A DNA stretch of 44,219 bases from an uncultured Paraprevotella sp. Its GTDB lineage: Bacteria; Bacteroidota; Bacteroidia; Bacteroidales; Bacteroidaceae. Below, piece by piece: positions 23,841 through 33,540 of this stretch. The position numbers and the translations under genes are program-made. The notes beneath the pieces are model-generated. The model had not been told where the DNA came from and did no database searches. It was given only the letters and a program-made list of their open reading frames with translations. How positions within the stretch are numbered: position 1 is the first letter of the stretch; the number at the start of each line of letters is the position of its first letter. The stretch covers positions 1 to 44,219 of the forward strand of contig CALULQ010000032.1 in the NCBI GenBank assembly GCA_944321525.1. The letters run 5' to 3'.

Positions 23841-25184
23841 ATGATGAAACGCTTTCTTTTCCTTTTCACCTTGTGTGTTGCCGGTGTCGGGGGCTTCGGG
23901 CAGGAGGCTTGGGACGTGCAGGACTGCATCGGCTACGCGCTGGAGCACAACCGCGACCTGAAGAAGCAGCAATGGACGGCACGCGGCAACCGGACCCAGC
24001 ATGTGGAGGCTTTCACGGCCTTCCTTCCCTCGGTCTCCGCCTCTTCGGGGGCCAGCTACAGTCTGGGCCGTTCCGTGGATCCGGAAACCAACACCTACAA
24101 CACCGTGTCGAACTTCAACAACAGCTATTCGCTCAGCCTGTCGCTTCCTTTGTTTCAAGGCGGACGGTTGGTGCAGCAGCTGAAGATGTCGCTTGTGCAG
24201 CAACAATACGACAAAACTTATATGGAGGAGTTAAAGGACCGCACCGCCCTGAACGTCATGAATGCGTTTGCCCAGGCGGTCTATTACCGGCAACTGGGCA
24301 TCTATGCCCGCGAGAAGCTGGAGGAGAGCCGCGCCAGGCTCCGGCAGGTGCGCCGCCAGTGTGAACTGGGATTGAAGAGCCAGGCCGACGTGGTGCTGGT
24401 GGAGGCGCAGCACGCGCAGGACGATTATGACCTGACGCATACGGAAAGCCTGTGGGAGAACGCCTTGCTGGAGCTGAAACAGCAGATGAACTTCCCGGCG
24501 GACGATTCGCTGGCCCTTGCTCCCGGCGGCATGGCGGACGGCGTGCCCGCCTTGGATGCCCCCGGCCTGTCCGTCCGCGAGGAAATTATCCAGACGTATG
24601 CCTACGCCGGCCTGCACCACACCTCGTCGCAGCTGAGCCGCCTGAACGTGCGGAGCCAGCTGTATGCGCGGCGGCAGGCGTTGGGCAACTTTTTCCCCAC
24701 GGTGTCGTTCTCGGCCGGCGTGTCCAGTTCCTATTTCCGCCGCTTGGGTGCTTCCGGTTACGATGCCTTCCATCGGCAGTTCAAGAACAACCTGGGTGAA
24801 TATTTCACCTTCAATGTCAGCCTGCCGCTGTTCCAACGCTTGGGCAACGTGATGAACTACCGCCGCCGCAAGTACCAATACCGCATCGCGCAGGAGAACC
24901 AGGCACAACAGCAGGAAGAACTGTTGGCCGAGGTGCAGCAGGCCGTGCTGCAGCGCGAGGCCCTGCGCAAGGAATGCCGGCAGAAGCGGCGGCAAGTGGA
25001 GGCCGACTCGCTGGCCTACCGCGTGGTGGCCCGCAAGTTCGAGGAGGGGCTGGCCGGGGCCATCGACCTCCGCACGGCGGCGGCCAGCCTGTCGTCCAGC
25101 CGCGCGTCGCTGTGGCAGTGCCGGCTCGACCTGTACGTGCAGAGCCGTGTGGTGGCCTACTATCGTGGCGAACCGCTCTATTGA
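23841..25184 (+). CDS. TolC-family outer-membrane efflux protein
   Basis: A 447-residue outer-membrane factor. The signal peptide runs MMKRFLFLFTLCVAGVGGFG with probable cleavage before QEAWD. The mature part shows the two-fold TolC repeat: WDVQDCIGYALEHNRDLKKQ near the start and long amphipathic helices such as ERLRQ/ARLRQVRRQCELGL and KKRRQVEADSLAYRVVARKF. YSLGRSVDPETNTYN and SLPLFQRLGNVMNYRRRKYQ are beta-barrel strands. First gene of a four-gene operon under the sigma-54 promoter, followed after about 38 bp by the adaptor gene. A substrate cannot be read from sequence. Confidence 0.9.
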   Translation: MMKRFLFLFTLCVAGVGGFGQEAWDVQDCIGYALEHNRDLKKQQWTARGNRTQHVEAFTAFLPSVSASSGASYSLGRSVDPETNTYNTVSNFNNSYSLSLSLPLFQGGRLVQQLKMSLVQQQYDKTYMEELKDRTALNVMNAFAQAVYYRQLGIYAREKLEESRARLRQVRRQCELGLKSQADVVLVEAQHAQDDYDLTHTESLWENALLELKQQMNFPADDSLALAPGGMADGVPALDAPGLSVREEIIQTYAYAGLHHTSSQLSRLNVRSQLYARRQALGNFFPTVSFSAGVSSSYFRRLGASGYDAFHRQFKNNLGEYFTFNVSLPLFQRLGNVMNYRRRKYQYRIAQENQAQQQEELLAEVQQAVLQREALRKECRQKRRQVEADSLAYRVVARKFEEGLAGAIDLRTAAASLSSSRASLWQCRLDLYVQSRVVAYYRGEPLY

Positions 25185-25222
25185 GCCGTTCTTTCAGGAA
25201 AATCATTTAAAGGACATAAATT

Positions 25223-26473
25223 ATGGATATACAACTGAAACCCAAGAAAGGCCTCCGGCGCAAGCACGTGCCGTGGCTGGTGGGCGGCGTGTTGCTGGCC
25301 GCCCTGATAGGCTGGATTCTCTTCGGCACGCACCGCAGCGTGCTGAAGGTGGACCGCCGGACGCTGAACATCACGGAAGTCCGGAAGGCCCGGTTCGATG
25401 ACTTCGTGCGCATTGAAGGGCAGGTGGCCCCCATCTCCGTGGTACAGGTGTCGCCCGAGGAAGGCGGCATCGTGACCGAGAAGGTCGTGGAGGAAGGGGC
25501 GAAGGTGCGGGCCGGCGACGTGTTGGTTCGCCTGACGAACAGCAACCTGGACCTGCAAATCCTGAATGCCGAGGCCGAACTGGCGGAGAAGCAGAACCTG
25601 TTGCGCAACACGCAGGTGACGATGCAGCAGGACAAGCTGAACAACGAGATGGAGAAGCTCCAGCTGGAGCAGGACCTGCAACGCCGCGAGCGCACTTTCA
25701 GCCAATACCGCCGCCTGTACGACGAGGCGCTCATCAGCCGCGAAGAGTTCGTGCAGGCCAGCGAGGACTACGAGCTGGCCCGCCGCAAGCACCGTCTCAT
25801 TAACGAGCGTCTGCTGCAGGACTCCATCTACCGCACCATCCAGATGGAACAGATGGAGGACAACCTGGCCAACATGCAGCGCAACCTGACCCTTATCCGC
25901 GAACGGAAAAGCCGCCTGGAGGTGCGCTCGAAAATCGACGGCGAGCTGGGACAATTGGACGTGGAGCTAGGGGCCAGCATCGCGTCGGGACAGAAAATCG
26001 GGCAGGTGAACGACCTGTCGGACTTCAAGATTGAGGCGCAGATCGACGAACACTACATCGACCGCGTCCGCACCGGGCTGGAAGGCACGTTCGGCCGCGA
26101 CGGGAAGACTTACCGGCTGTCGTTGCGCAAGGTGTTCCCCGAGGTGCGCGACGGCCGCTTCCGCACGGAGCTGGTCTTCACCGGCGAGCGTCCCCGGCAG
26201 ATACGCAGCGGACAGAGTTACTACATCGACCTGCAGCTGGGGCAGCCGCAGGACTGCGTGCTGATTCCCAAAGGCACCTTCTACCAGGTGACGGGCGGCG
26301 AATGGATCTTCGTGCTCGACGCGGAGGGAGACAAGGCCTACCGGCGCCGCATCCGCATCGGGCGGCAGAACCCCCTCTACTACGAGGTGACCGAGGGGCT
26401 GGAGCCGGGCGAGCGGGTGATTATTTCGGGATATGAGAGTTACAAGGCCAGCGATGAACTGGATATTTATTAA
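25223..26473 (+). CDS. HlyD/MacA-type periplasmic adaptor
   Basis: A 416-residue membrane-fusion protein: one membrane anchor at about 16-34 (PWLVGGVLLAALIGWILF), a biotinyl-lipoyl-like half domain (VVQVSPEEGGIVTEKVVEEG), a coiled-coil hairpin at about 110-230, the second lipoyl half (VRSKIDGELGQLDVELGASI) and beta-barrel and proximal domains to the end. It should join the ABC permease in the inner membrane to the TolC-like pore. Confidence 0.9.
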   Translation: MDIQLKPKKGLRRKHVPWLVGGVLLAALIGWILFGTHRSVLKVDRRTLNITEVRKARFDDFVRIEGQVAPISVVQVSPEEGGIVTEKVVEEGAKVRAGDVLVRLTNSNLDLQILNAEAELAEKQNLLRNTQVTMQQDKLNNEMEKLQLEQDLQRRERTFSQYRRLYDEALISREEFVQASEDYELARRKHRLINERLLQDSIYRTIQMEQMEDNLANMQRNLTLIRERKSRLEVRSKIDGELGQLDVELGASIASGQKIGQVNDLSDFKIEAQIDEHYIDRVRTGLEGTFGRDGKTYRLSLRKVFPEVRDGRFRTELVFTGERPRQIRSGQSYYIDLQLGQPQDCVLIPKGTFYQVTGGEWIFVLDAEGDKAYRRRIRIGRQNPLYYEVTEGLEPGERVIISGYESYKASDELDIY

Positions 26474-26500
26474 TTTTACATTATAAAAGCAATTTGCGGT

Positions 26501-27175
26501 ATGATACAGATTGAGAACTTAGGAAAGACTTTCCGGACGGAAGAAGTGGAGACCATCGCCTTGCAGGACATCAACCTGCACATCGACGACGGGGAGTTCG
26601 TGGCCATCATGGGGCCTTCGGGGTGCGGCAAATCCACCCTGCTGAACATCATCGGCCTGCTGGACAACCCCTCAGAGGGCAGTTACCTGCTCAACGGGCA
26701 GGAAGTGGCGCGGCTGACGGAGGACGAACGCACGGACCTGCGGCGGGGCACCATCGGCTTCGTGTTCCAGAGTTTCAACCTCATCGACGAGATGACCGTG
26801 TATGAGAATGTGGAGCTGCCGCTCATCTATGCCGGCGTGCCGGCCAAGGAGCGGCGGGAAAGGGTGGAGGCCCTGCTGGACCGCATGAAGATGAGCCACC
26901 GGGCCAAGCACTATCCGCAGCAACTGTCCGGCGGGCAGCAGCAACGGGTGGCCATAGCCCGTGCGGTCGTCACCCGCCCGCAGCTCATCCTGGCCGACGA
27001 GCCTACGGGAAACCTGGACTCGGCCCACGGAAAGGAGGTCATCGGCCTGCTGACGGAGCTGAACCAGGAGGGGACGACCATCGTGATGGTGACGCACAAC
27101 AGCCACGACGCGGCCAGCGCGCGGCGCGTCATCCACTTGTTCGACGGCCATATCGTGACCGAGACGGAAGATTAA
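26501..27175 (+). CDS. MacB/LolD-type ABC transporter ATPase
   Basis: A 224-residue ATPase: Walker A GPSGCGKST at 38-46, Q-loop FVFQSFNLIDEMTVYENVEL, signature LSGGQQQR at about 143, Walker B LILADEPTGNLDS and the switch histidine in VMVTHNSHDA. Length and motifs fit the DevA/LolD/MacB exporter branch. It lies 27 bp after the adaptor and 27 bp before the permease. Confidence 0.93.
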   Translation: MIQIENLGKTFRTEEVETIALQDINLHIDDGEFVAIMGPSGCGKSTLLNIIGLLDNPSEGSYLLNGQEVARLTEDERTDLRRGTIGFVFQSFNLIDEMTVYENVELPLIYAGVPAKERRERVEALLDRMKMSHRAKHYPQQLSGGQQQRVAIARAVVTRPQLILADEPTGNLDSAHGKEVIGLLTELNQEGTTIVMVTHNSHDAASARRVIHLFDGHIVTETED

Positions 27176-27202
27176 CGACGACCTTTTAAACACGAAAGTC
27201 CT

Positions 27203-29542
27203 ATGAAAGCCTTATACAAGAACTTTACCAGCATCCTCCGGCGTTTCCCCCTGTCCATCGCCATGAACGTGGCGGGGCTGACGCTGGCCTTCGCCGCCTT
27301 CATCATCATCCTGATGGAGGTGCAGTATGAGATGACGTACGACAGCCGCATCACGCAGGCCGGCCGCATCTTCCATATCAGCAAGGAATCTCCTAATTTT
27401 CAGATTTCGAGTCACCATTCGCGTCCTCTGATAGAGCAACGTTGTGCCCGGATTTCTCCCGAGATTGAGCGTTACGCCCTGATTGAAGAATGGGACCTGC
27501 GTGCCGCCACGGAGGACCGGCAGACGGAATTCGAGAGCAAGGCGCACGGCATCACGCCCCAGTTCTTCGACATGTTCGAGTTCGACTGGGTGGCGTGCGA
27601 CACGTCCACCTTCCACCGTCCACAATACTTGTACATCCCCGAGAGCCTGGCCCGGCGGGTGTTCCACCGCACCGACCTGGTGGGGACGGCCATCTGGCGG
27701 TTGAACAACAACGAGCAGTGGATTATCGGCGGGGTGTATCGCGACTTTCCGGAGAACTGTTCGGTGCAGAACCATGTGTATAACAATCTGGCCAATTATC
27801 AGGCGAATGATTGGCGGAACGGGCGTTATTTTGGATACTTGCAACTTCGGCATCCCGAGAAGAGGGCTGAGGTGGAGAAACTGTTGAACGATTCTCTTGT
27901 GGGGGATGGGGGCCTGGTGTTCCATCTCACGGCCTATAACGAGTTGTTTTTTCATCCTGAACTACAGACGTCCTATGGCAATATGCCCAAGGCCGACCCC
28001 AAGCAACGCCTGATTTACTTGTGCATCTGTGCGTTGATTATCCTCACGGCGGCCATCAATTTCACGAACTTCTATACGGCCCTCACGCCTTTGCGCATGA
28101 GGAGCCTGAACACGCAGCGGGTGCTGGGAGTCCGCCGCCGCACGTTGATACGCGGTCTGGTTTCCGAAGGTGTTTTTCTCGCGTTGCTGGCCTTTGCCTT
28201 GTCGTTGTTGGTGGTGCTGGCGTTGGAGAAGAGCTTCGTGAACGACCTGCTGAACGTCAACATCCGTTTGTCGGGCTATCCGCTCATCCTCGGCCTCACC
28301 GGTGTCATTGCCTTGCTCGTGGGATGGCTGGCCAGCGTGTTTCCCGCCCATTATGCCACTTCGTTCCAGCCGGCCTTGGTGCTGAAGGGCAACTTCGGCC
28401 TGACGGCTCGCGGGCGGAGGATACGCAATGTGCTCATCGGCATCCAGCTGTCTGTGGCCATGGCATTGGTCATCATCGTGGGCGGCATCGTGAGCCAGAA
28501 CTACTATATGCGGCATTCCTATCTGGGTTACGACCAGACCCGGCTGATGACCATCAGTTTGTTGGATTGTGGTGTCGGGGGAAATGATGCCGAGGCTTTC
28601 GTCAGCGGTTTGCGGCAGGTGGCCTGTGTGGAGGACGTGGCGTTGTCCCAGTTCTTGCTCTCGGCTCAATTCAGTCATCAGGTGATGTCTTGGGGGCGTG
28701 TCGCACAAGATGGAACTCCTTTGCAATTCATTTGCATTCCCGTGTCGCCCAATTACTTGAAGGTGATGGGCATCCGACTGCTTGAAGGAGAGGATTTCAA
28801 TCCGCAGGACAAGGACAATCCCATGATTTTCAACCGGAAGGCATACGATACTTATCCGGCGGTCCGTGTAGGAAAGAGAGTCAATGATGTGGGGCATATC
28901 ATAGGCATTTGTGAAGACTTCAAGTCGGCTTCCTTGCGCGAAGAGGTGCAGCCCACCTGTCTGATTGTATTCTCCGGAGGCGAATACTTGAATTGGGGGT
29001 GGCGCAGCAGCGTCAACATCCGCATCAAGGAGGGCGTGGATCTGATGGAGGCCTTCGCCCCCATCCGCGACTACTGCTTGAAGTTCGCGCCCGACAAGCA
29101 ATGGGAAATCAAGCCCCAGTTCCAACTGATGGAGAATATCTACCGGAACGAATGGCACATGCAGCAGACCTTGCTGCTCTTCAGCGGGCTGGCCGTGCTG
29201 ATTGCCCTGAGCGGCGTGTTCAGCATGACGCTCTTCGAGTGCAACTACCGCCGCAAGGAGATAGGGTTGCGCAAGATCATGGGGGCCACGTCGAAGCAGA
29301 TTGTCCGCATGTTCTGCCTGCAGTACGGGCGCATCCTGCTCGTCGGCTTCGTGGTGGCTGCCCCCGTGGCCTGGTATGCCGTGTACTACTACCTGCAGAA
29401 CTTCGCCTACAAGACGCCCATCCATTGGTGGCTCTTCCTGGCGCCCTTCGTCCTGATTGGCGGCATCACGCTGCTCACCGTCTGGTTCCAGTGTCGCCAG
29501 GTGGCCCGCGAGAACCCCATCCTCAGCATCCGCACGGAGTGA
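27203..29542 (+). CDS. MacB/FtsX-family ABC permease
   Basis: A 779-residue permease with a duplicated MacB build: N-terminal helix about 14-37 (SIAMNVAGLTLAFAAFIIIL), a MacB periplasmic core domain, three FtsX helices at about 270-390, a further helix near 425-445 (IGIQLSVAMALVIIVGGIV), a second periplasmic domain and three C-terminal helices (about 665-690, 713-737, 748-770). The cytoplasmic coupling segment YRRKEIGLRKIMGATSKQIV is typical of exporters. It completes a tripartite efflux pump with the three preceding genes. Bacteroidetes often have several such permeases in a row; here there is one. Confidence 0.9.
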   Translation: MKALYKNFTSILRRFPLSIAMNVAGLTLAFAAFIIILMEVQYEMTYDSRITQAGRIFHISKESPNFQISSHHSRPLIEQRCARISPEIERYALIEEWDLRAATEDRQTEFESKAHGITPQFFDMFEFDWVACDTSTFHRPQYLYIPESLARRVFHRTDLVGTAIWRLNNNEQWIIGGVYRDFPENCSVQNHVYNNLANYQANDWRNGRYFGYLQLRHPEKRAEVEKLLNDSLVGDGGLVFHLTAYNELFFHPELQTSYGNMPKADPKQRLIYLCICALIILTAAINFTNFYTALTPLRMRSLNTQRVLGVRRRTLIRGLVSEGVFLALLAFALSLLVVLALEKSFVNDLLNVNIRLSGYPLILGLTGVIALLVGWLASVFPAHYATSFQPALVLKGNFGLTARGRRIRNVLIGIQLSVAMALVIIVGGIVSQNYYMRHSYLGYDQTRLMTISLLDCGVGGNDAEAFVSGLRQVACVEDVALSQFLLSAQFSHQVMSWGRVAQDGTPLQFICIPVSPNYLKVMGIRLLEGEDFNPQDKDNPMIFNRKAYDTYPAVRVGKRVNDVGHIIGICEDFKSASLREEVQPTCLIVFSGGEYLNWGWRSSVNIRIKEGVDLMEAFAPIRDYCLKFAPDKQWEIKPQFQLMENIYRNEWHMQQTLLLFSGLAVLIALSGVFSMTLFECNYRRKEIGLRKIMGATSKQIVRMFCLQYGRILLVGFVVAAPVAWYAVYYYLQNFAYKTPIHWWLFLAPFVLIGGITLLTVWFQCRQVARENPILSIRTE

Positions 29543-29561
29543 GGCGGTTGGCGGTGTCACG

Positions 29562-29592
29562 CCGGCGCCGGACGGCCTTGCCCGGCGCCGGA
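29562..29592 (+). terminator. GC-rich hairpin after the efflux operon
   Basis: CCGGCGCC and GGCGCCGG arms flank a short loop about 25 bp past the permease stop. No T tract follows, so termination is possible but not shown. Confidence 0.35.
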
Positions 29593-29598
29593 TGTCGC

Positions 29599-29656
29599 CG
29601 TGCGGAGTCCGTTGCAGTACTTTGCGCAGAGTACTCGAGTACTCTGCGCAGAGGAC
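29599..29656 (+). repeat. dispersed palindromic element, copy 3 (short form)
   Basis: Left flank CGTGCGGAGTCCGTTGCAGT, then TTTGCGCAG, a single core AGTACTCGAGTACT and CTGCGCAGAGGACTG. It has one palindrome where copies 1, 2 and 4 have two. It lies between the converging efflux and higBA operons. Confidence 0.75.
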
Positions 29657-29747
29657 TGTTCGGTGTTCAGCAAAGGCGATTCATGCAGACGGGGATGGCC
29701 TTAGTTTTTATAATTGCCGTACAGGCATAAGATTCTCCGCAGGCTTG

Positions 29748-30083
29748 TCAGAGAACCGCAACCGCCTTACGAATGTTTTCAAGCACAGCGGCAAGTTTGT
29801 TGTTCCGCCGCGCAGTCTGTATATTGTAGTCGGTCTGCAATCCAATCCAAATGTTTGCGGATATGCCTGTTGCCGCCTCGATTTTCAATGCCGTATCGGT
29901 AGTTATCGGGCGTTTCCCGTTGATTATCTCATTAAACGCAGTGTAAGGCATACCAATCAATCCGGCAAACTTTCTTTGAGACATTCCACGCGCTTCCAGC
30001 TCGTCTTTAAGCATTTCGCCGGGGTGTATAGGCTCGGACGGCTGTAATTCGTCAGGTCTGTAAATTCTCTTGGCTGTTTCCAT
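29748..30083 (-). CDS. higA: HigA-family antitoxin
   Basis: A 111-residue XRE-type DNA-binding antitoxin. IHPGEMLKDELEARGMSQRK, FAGLIGMPYTAFNEIINGKR and ALKIEAATGISANIWIGLQ are the signature of the VapI/HigA branch. It follows the toxin gene by 8 bp, the usual higBA order with toxin first. It should neutralise the toxin and repress the shared promoter. Confidence 0.9.
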   Translation of the reverse strand: METAKRIYRPDELQPSEPIHPGEMLKDELEARGMSQRKFAGLIGMPYTAFNEIINGKRPITTDTALKIEAATGISANIWIGLQTDYNIQTARRNNKLAAVLENIRKAVAVL

Positions 30084-30091
30084 GCTCGAAA

Positions 30092-30409
30092 TTATTTGTA
30101 ATGGTTGCTAATGTCCAACAGGCGGCATACTGTTACTATTTGTTCTCCAAACACGTCCCTTACGGTAAATTCAAGTCGGTATTGCAAGTTTATGCGCACG
30201 GACGAGATGCCTTTTTTGTCGCCCTGCAAAACTTCGTAGTTCAGGGAGTGTATAGGATAAAGTTGCTCTACGTTGTTTGCGCGTTTGAGGTACATTACGC
30301 ATTTCTTATACCCCTTGATTATTTCGGGTTGGTAACGGTGTTTTTTATCACTCGTACGCCCTTGCTCGAACAATTCACGCAGATAGTCTTTATCGAACTC
30401 TATTAACAT
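30092..30409 (-). CDS. higB: HigB/RelE-type toxin
   Basis: A 105-residue RelE/ParE-superfamily protein (MLIEFDKDYLRELFEQGRTS, GYKKCVMYLKRANNVEQLYP, SVRINLQYRLEFTV, ICRLLDISNHYK-type end). The R-I-N-L-Q-Y-R-L strand carries the basic residues expected for ribosome-dependent mRNA cleavage. First gene of the pair. A TATCTTTG -7 box reading left is at 30431-30438. Confidence 0.85.
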   Translation of the reverse strand: MLIEFDKDYLRELFEQGRTSDKKHRYQPEIIKGYKKCVMYLKRANNVEQLYPIHSLNYEVLQGDKKGISSVRINLQYRLEFTVRDVFGEQIVTVCRLLDISNHYK

Positions 30410-30717
30410 GATGCCTTGTTGTTACTGGTGCAAAGATAATGCTTTTCTTTGGGATGTACACAAAAAAAGTGAATATGTTTTGTACTTAAAGCTATGCGAG
30501 ACGGACAATATGCGAATTGTCGGATATTGCGGGTTGCCGTCCGTTTGGCCTGTCTGGAAGCCAGCCTGCCGATAACGGCGCAGATGTCCTTCTGCGCTTA
30601 TATCTCAATGTCTCTTTTGCGTAAATCTGTCGGCTTTGTTCGGTTATTCCGGTGATATTTCCTAACTTTGCACGTACTTTCTTGGAAAAGACAATCATTC
30701 AATCAAAATAGTATAAG
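30410..30717. promoter_or_regulatory. divergent higBA / metG promoter region
   Basis: About 300 bp without a gene. It holds the leftward TATCTTTG (30431-30438) for higBA and the rightward TAACTTTG (30663-30670) for metG, both TAnnTTTG matches. A leftward open frame at 30492-30698 has no recognisable content and overlaps the metG promoter, so it is not called. Confidence 0.5.
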
Positions 30718-32757
30718 ATGGAGAAGAAATTCAAAAGAACAACAGTCACGTCGGCCCTGCCGTATGCCAACGGACCGGTGCATATCGGCCATCTGGCGGG
30801 CGTATATGTGCCGGCGGACATCTACGTGCGCTATCTCCGGCTGAAGAAAGAGGACGTGCTCTTCATCGGCGGCTCCGACGAGCACGGCGTGCCCATCACC
30901 ATCCGGGCCCGCAAGGAGGGCATCACGCCGCAGGACGTGGTGGACCGCTATCATAAACTGATTAAGGACTCGTTTGAGGAGTTCGGCATCTCGTTCGACG
31001 TGTACGGACGCACCACGTCCAAGGTGCATGGCGAGACGGCTTCGGACTTCTTCCGCACGCTCTACGACAAAGGCGAGTTCGTGGAGAAGACGTCCATGCA
31101 GTATTACGACGAAGAGGCCCGCACCTTCCTGGCCGACCGCTACATCACGGGCGAATGCCCCTACTGCCATGCCGAAGGCGCGTATGGCGACCAGTGCGAG
31201 AAATGCGGCTCGTCGCTCTCGCCCACGGAACTCATCAACCCGAAGAGTGCCATCAGTGGCTCGAAACCCGTGATGCGCGAGACGAAGCACTGGTATCTGC
31301 CGCTCGACAAGCACGAGGCCTGGCTGCGGCAGTGGATTCTGGAAGACCACAAGGAATGGCGCAACAACGTGTATGGGCAGTGCAAGAGCTGGCTCGACGC
31401 GGGGCTGCATCCCCGTGCCGTGAGCCGCGACCTGGACTGGGGCATTCCCGTGCCGGTCGAGGGAGCCGAGGGCAAGGTGCTCTACGTGTGGTTCGACGCG
31501 CCCATCGGCTACATCAGCAACACGAAGGAACTGCTGCCCGATTCGTGGGAGAAGTGGTGGAAAGACCCCGAGACGCGCCTGGTGCACTTTATCGGCAAGG
31601 ACAACATCGTGTTCCACTGCATCGTGTTCCCCGCCATGCTGAAGGCCGAGGGCAGCTACATCCTGCCGGACAACGTGCCGGCCAACGAGTTCCTCAACCT
31701 GGAGGGCGACAAGATTTCCACGTCGCGTAACTGGGCCGTGTGGCTGCACGAATACCTGCGCGACTTCCCCGGCAAACAGGACGTGCTGCGCTACGTGCTG
31801 ACGGCCAATGCGCCGGAGACGAAGGACAACGACTTCACGTGGAAGGACTTCCAGGCCCGCAACAACAACGAGCTGGTGGCCGTCTATGGCAACTTCGTGA
31901 ACCGCGCCCTGCAGCTCACGCAGAAGTATTATGAAGGCATCGTGCCGGAATGCGGCGAGCTGACGGACTACGACCGCCAGACGCTGGATGAGTTCAAGGA
32001 CGTGAAGGCCAAGGTGGAGGAACTGCTGGACAACTTCAAGTTCCGCGACGCCCAGAAGGAGGCCATGAACCTGGCCCGCATCGGCAACAAGTATATCGCG
32101 GACTGCGAGCCGTGGAAGGTGGTGAAGACCGACCCGGAGCGCGTGAAGACCATCATCTATATCTCCTTGCAGCTCACGGCCAACCTGGCCATTGCCTTCG
32201 AGCCGTTCCTGCCCTTCAGCAGCAAGAAACTGCGCGGGATGCTGAACATGGAGAACTTCGAGTGGAACCAGTTGGGACGTACCGACCTTCTGGCCGCCGG
32301 ACATCAGCTGGGCAAGCCCGAACTGTTGTTCGAGAAGATAGAGGACGACGTCATCGAGGCGCAGGTGCAGAAACTGCTGGACACGAAGAAGGCCAACGAG
32401 GAAGCCAACTACAAGGCGAAGCCCATCCGCGAGAACATCGCTTTCGAGGACTTCGAGAAGCTGGACATTCGCGTGGGTACGGTGTTGGAATGCACCAAGG
32501 TGCCCAAGGCCGACAAACTGCTGTGCTTCAAGATTGCCGACGGACTGGAGAACCGCACCATCGTGAGCGGCATCGCCAAATACTATAAGCCGGAGGACTT
32601 GGTGGGCAAGCAGGTGTGCTTCATCGCCAACCTGCCGCCGCGCAAACTGAAAGGCATCGAGAGCCAGGGCATGATTCTTTCGGCCATGGACTACGACGGC
32701 AGCCTGAGCGTGACCACGGTGGAACGCGAGGTGAAGCCCGGGTCGGAAGTGTGCTGA
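30718..32757 (+). CDS. metG: methionyl-tRNA synthetase
   Basis: A 679-residue class I synthetase. [15 protein letters not shown] carries the HIGH motif; [18 protein letters not shown] is the zinc knuckle; the KMSKS loop reads GDKISTSRN, a variant in which the second catalytic lysine is replaced. The C-terminal 110 residues ([20 protein letters not shown] onward) are the tRNA-binding / Trbp111-like domain that also dimerises the enzyme. Length is typical for the dimeric MetG of Bacteroidetes. Confidence 0.96.
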   Translation: MEKKFKRTTVTSALPYANGPVHIGHLAGVYVPADIYVRYLRLKKEDVLFIGGSDEHGVPITIRARKEGITPQDVVDRYHKLIKDSFEEFGISFDVYGRTTSKVHGETASDFFRTLYDKGEFVEKTSMQYYDEEARTFLADRYITGECPYCHAEGAYGDQCEKCGSSLSPTELINPKSAISGSKPVMRETKHWYLPLDKHEAWLRQWILEDHKEWRNNVYGQCKSWLDAGLHPRAVSRDLDWGIPVPVEGAEGKVLYVWFDAPIGYISNTKELLPDSWEKWWKDPETRLVHFIGKDNIVFHCIVFPAMLKAEGSYILPDNVPANEFLNLEGDKISTSRNWAVWLHEYLRDFPGKQDVLRYVLTANAPETKDNDFTWKDFQARNNNELVAVYGNFVNRALQLTQKYYEGIVPECGELTDYDRQTLDEFKDVKAKVEELLDNFKFRDAQKEAMNLARIGNKYIADCEPWKVVKTDPERVKTIIYISLQLTANLAIAFEPFLPFSSKKLRGMLNMENFEWNQLGRTDLLAAGHQLGKPELLFEKIEDDVIEAQVQKLLDTKKANEEANYKAKPIRENIAFEDFEKLDIRVGTVLECTKVPKADKLLCFKIADGLENRTIVSGIAKYYKPEDLVGKQVCFIANLPPRKLKGIESQGMILSAMDYDGSLSVTTVEREVKPGSEVC

Positions 32758-32775
32758 TGTCAAGGCAGACGGACG

Positions 32776-33486
32776 ATGAATAATGATATGGACGCAAGAA
32801 TAATAAGAAATGCGGTGGAAATGGAGCGGCAGGTACTCGAATGCGGGTTCCTGCCCTTCTTTCGTTGCGGCATCCCCGGCTTTTCCATCGAGGAAAGGAC
32901 GGCATGGGACTGTTGGTTCCCGGACGAAGGGGAAGGCGCGTGGGAATGGAAAGGCCCGGTCATCCGGGAAGGGCATTGCGCCTACGGGAAGATTTTCAAC
33001 CGTAAGGCAGGATACGTCAGTCTGGAGTGGTTGCCGGACTTGATGAACTACCGGCGTTCCCTGCGTTATGCCAAGGACGAGGACACCGCCGCGCTGGACG
33101 ACATGGTGCTGCAGACCATAGCCTGCGAAGGCGGGGTGACGGTCAAGGACCTGCGCCGGATGCTGGGCTTCGCCAAGGGGCGGGGGCGGCGTTCGGCGGC
33201 CGACCTGAAGGACGGTGTGCAAGGAGACGGCAAGATTTCGCTCGAACCGATTCTCACGCGCCTGATGATGGGGTTGCACATCGTCATTGCCGATTTTGAA
33301 TACAACATGGACCGGCATGGCCGGCCGTATGGTTGGGGCGTGGCGCGCTATGTGCTGCCGGAAACGCTTTACGGTCGTCTGGATGCCGGTTGCTCGCCCG
33401 AAGAGTCATTGGAGAAAATCTACCGTCACTTGCGCCGTTTGCTGCCCGAGGCGCCGGAACGTAAACTCTTGAGCCTGATAGGCTGA
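32776..33486 (+). CDS. AlkZ-related winged-helix protein
   Basis: A 236-residue protein (or 232 from Met5). WDCWFPDEGEGAWEWKGPVI, CAYGKIFNRKAGYVSLEWLP and DMVLQTIACEGGVTVKDLRR look like the DNA-binding part of AlkZ/YcaQ-type glycosylase relatives, which in Bacteroidales occur as short stand-alone proteins. The catalytic QxQ/QxD motif of true AlkZ enzymes is not visible. It follows metG by 18 bp in the same direction and may be cotranscribed. Function not established. Confidence 0.55.
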   Translation: MNNDMDARIIRNAVEMERQVLECGFLPFFRCGIPGFSIEERTAWDCWFPDEGEGAWEWKGPVIREGHCAYGKIFNRKAGYVSLEWLPDLMNYRRSLRYAKDEDTAALDDMVLQTIACEGGVTVKDLRRMLGFAKGRGRRSAADLKDGVQGDGKISLEPILTRLMMGLHIVIADFEYNMDRHGRPYGWGVARYVLPETLYGRLDAGCSPEESLEKIYRHLRRLLPEAPERKLLSLIG

Positions 33487-33540
33487 GGCGGCCGTCCCGT
33501 TCCCGTCTCCCGTTCGGCATCGCTTGTCCGCCCCGTGGCG

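Noticed and set aside
30492..30698. A 68-codon leftward frame between higB and metG
   Set aside because: No recognisable content, and it overlaps the metG promoter box and lies upstream of the higBA promoter.
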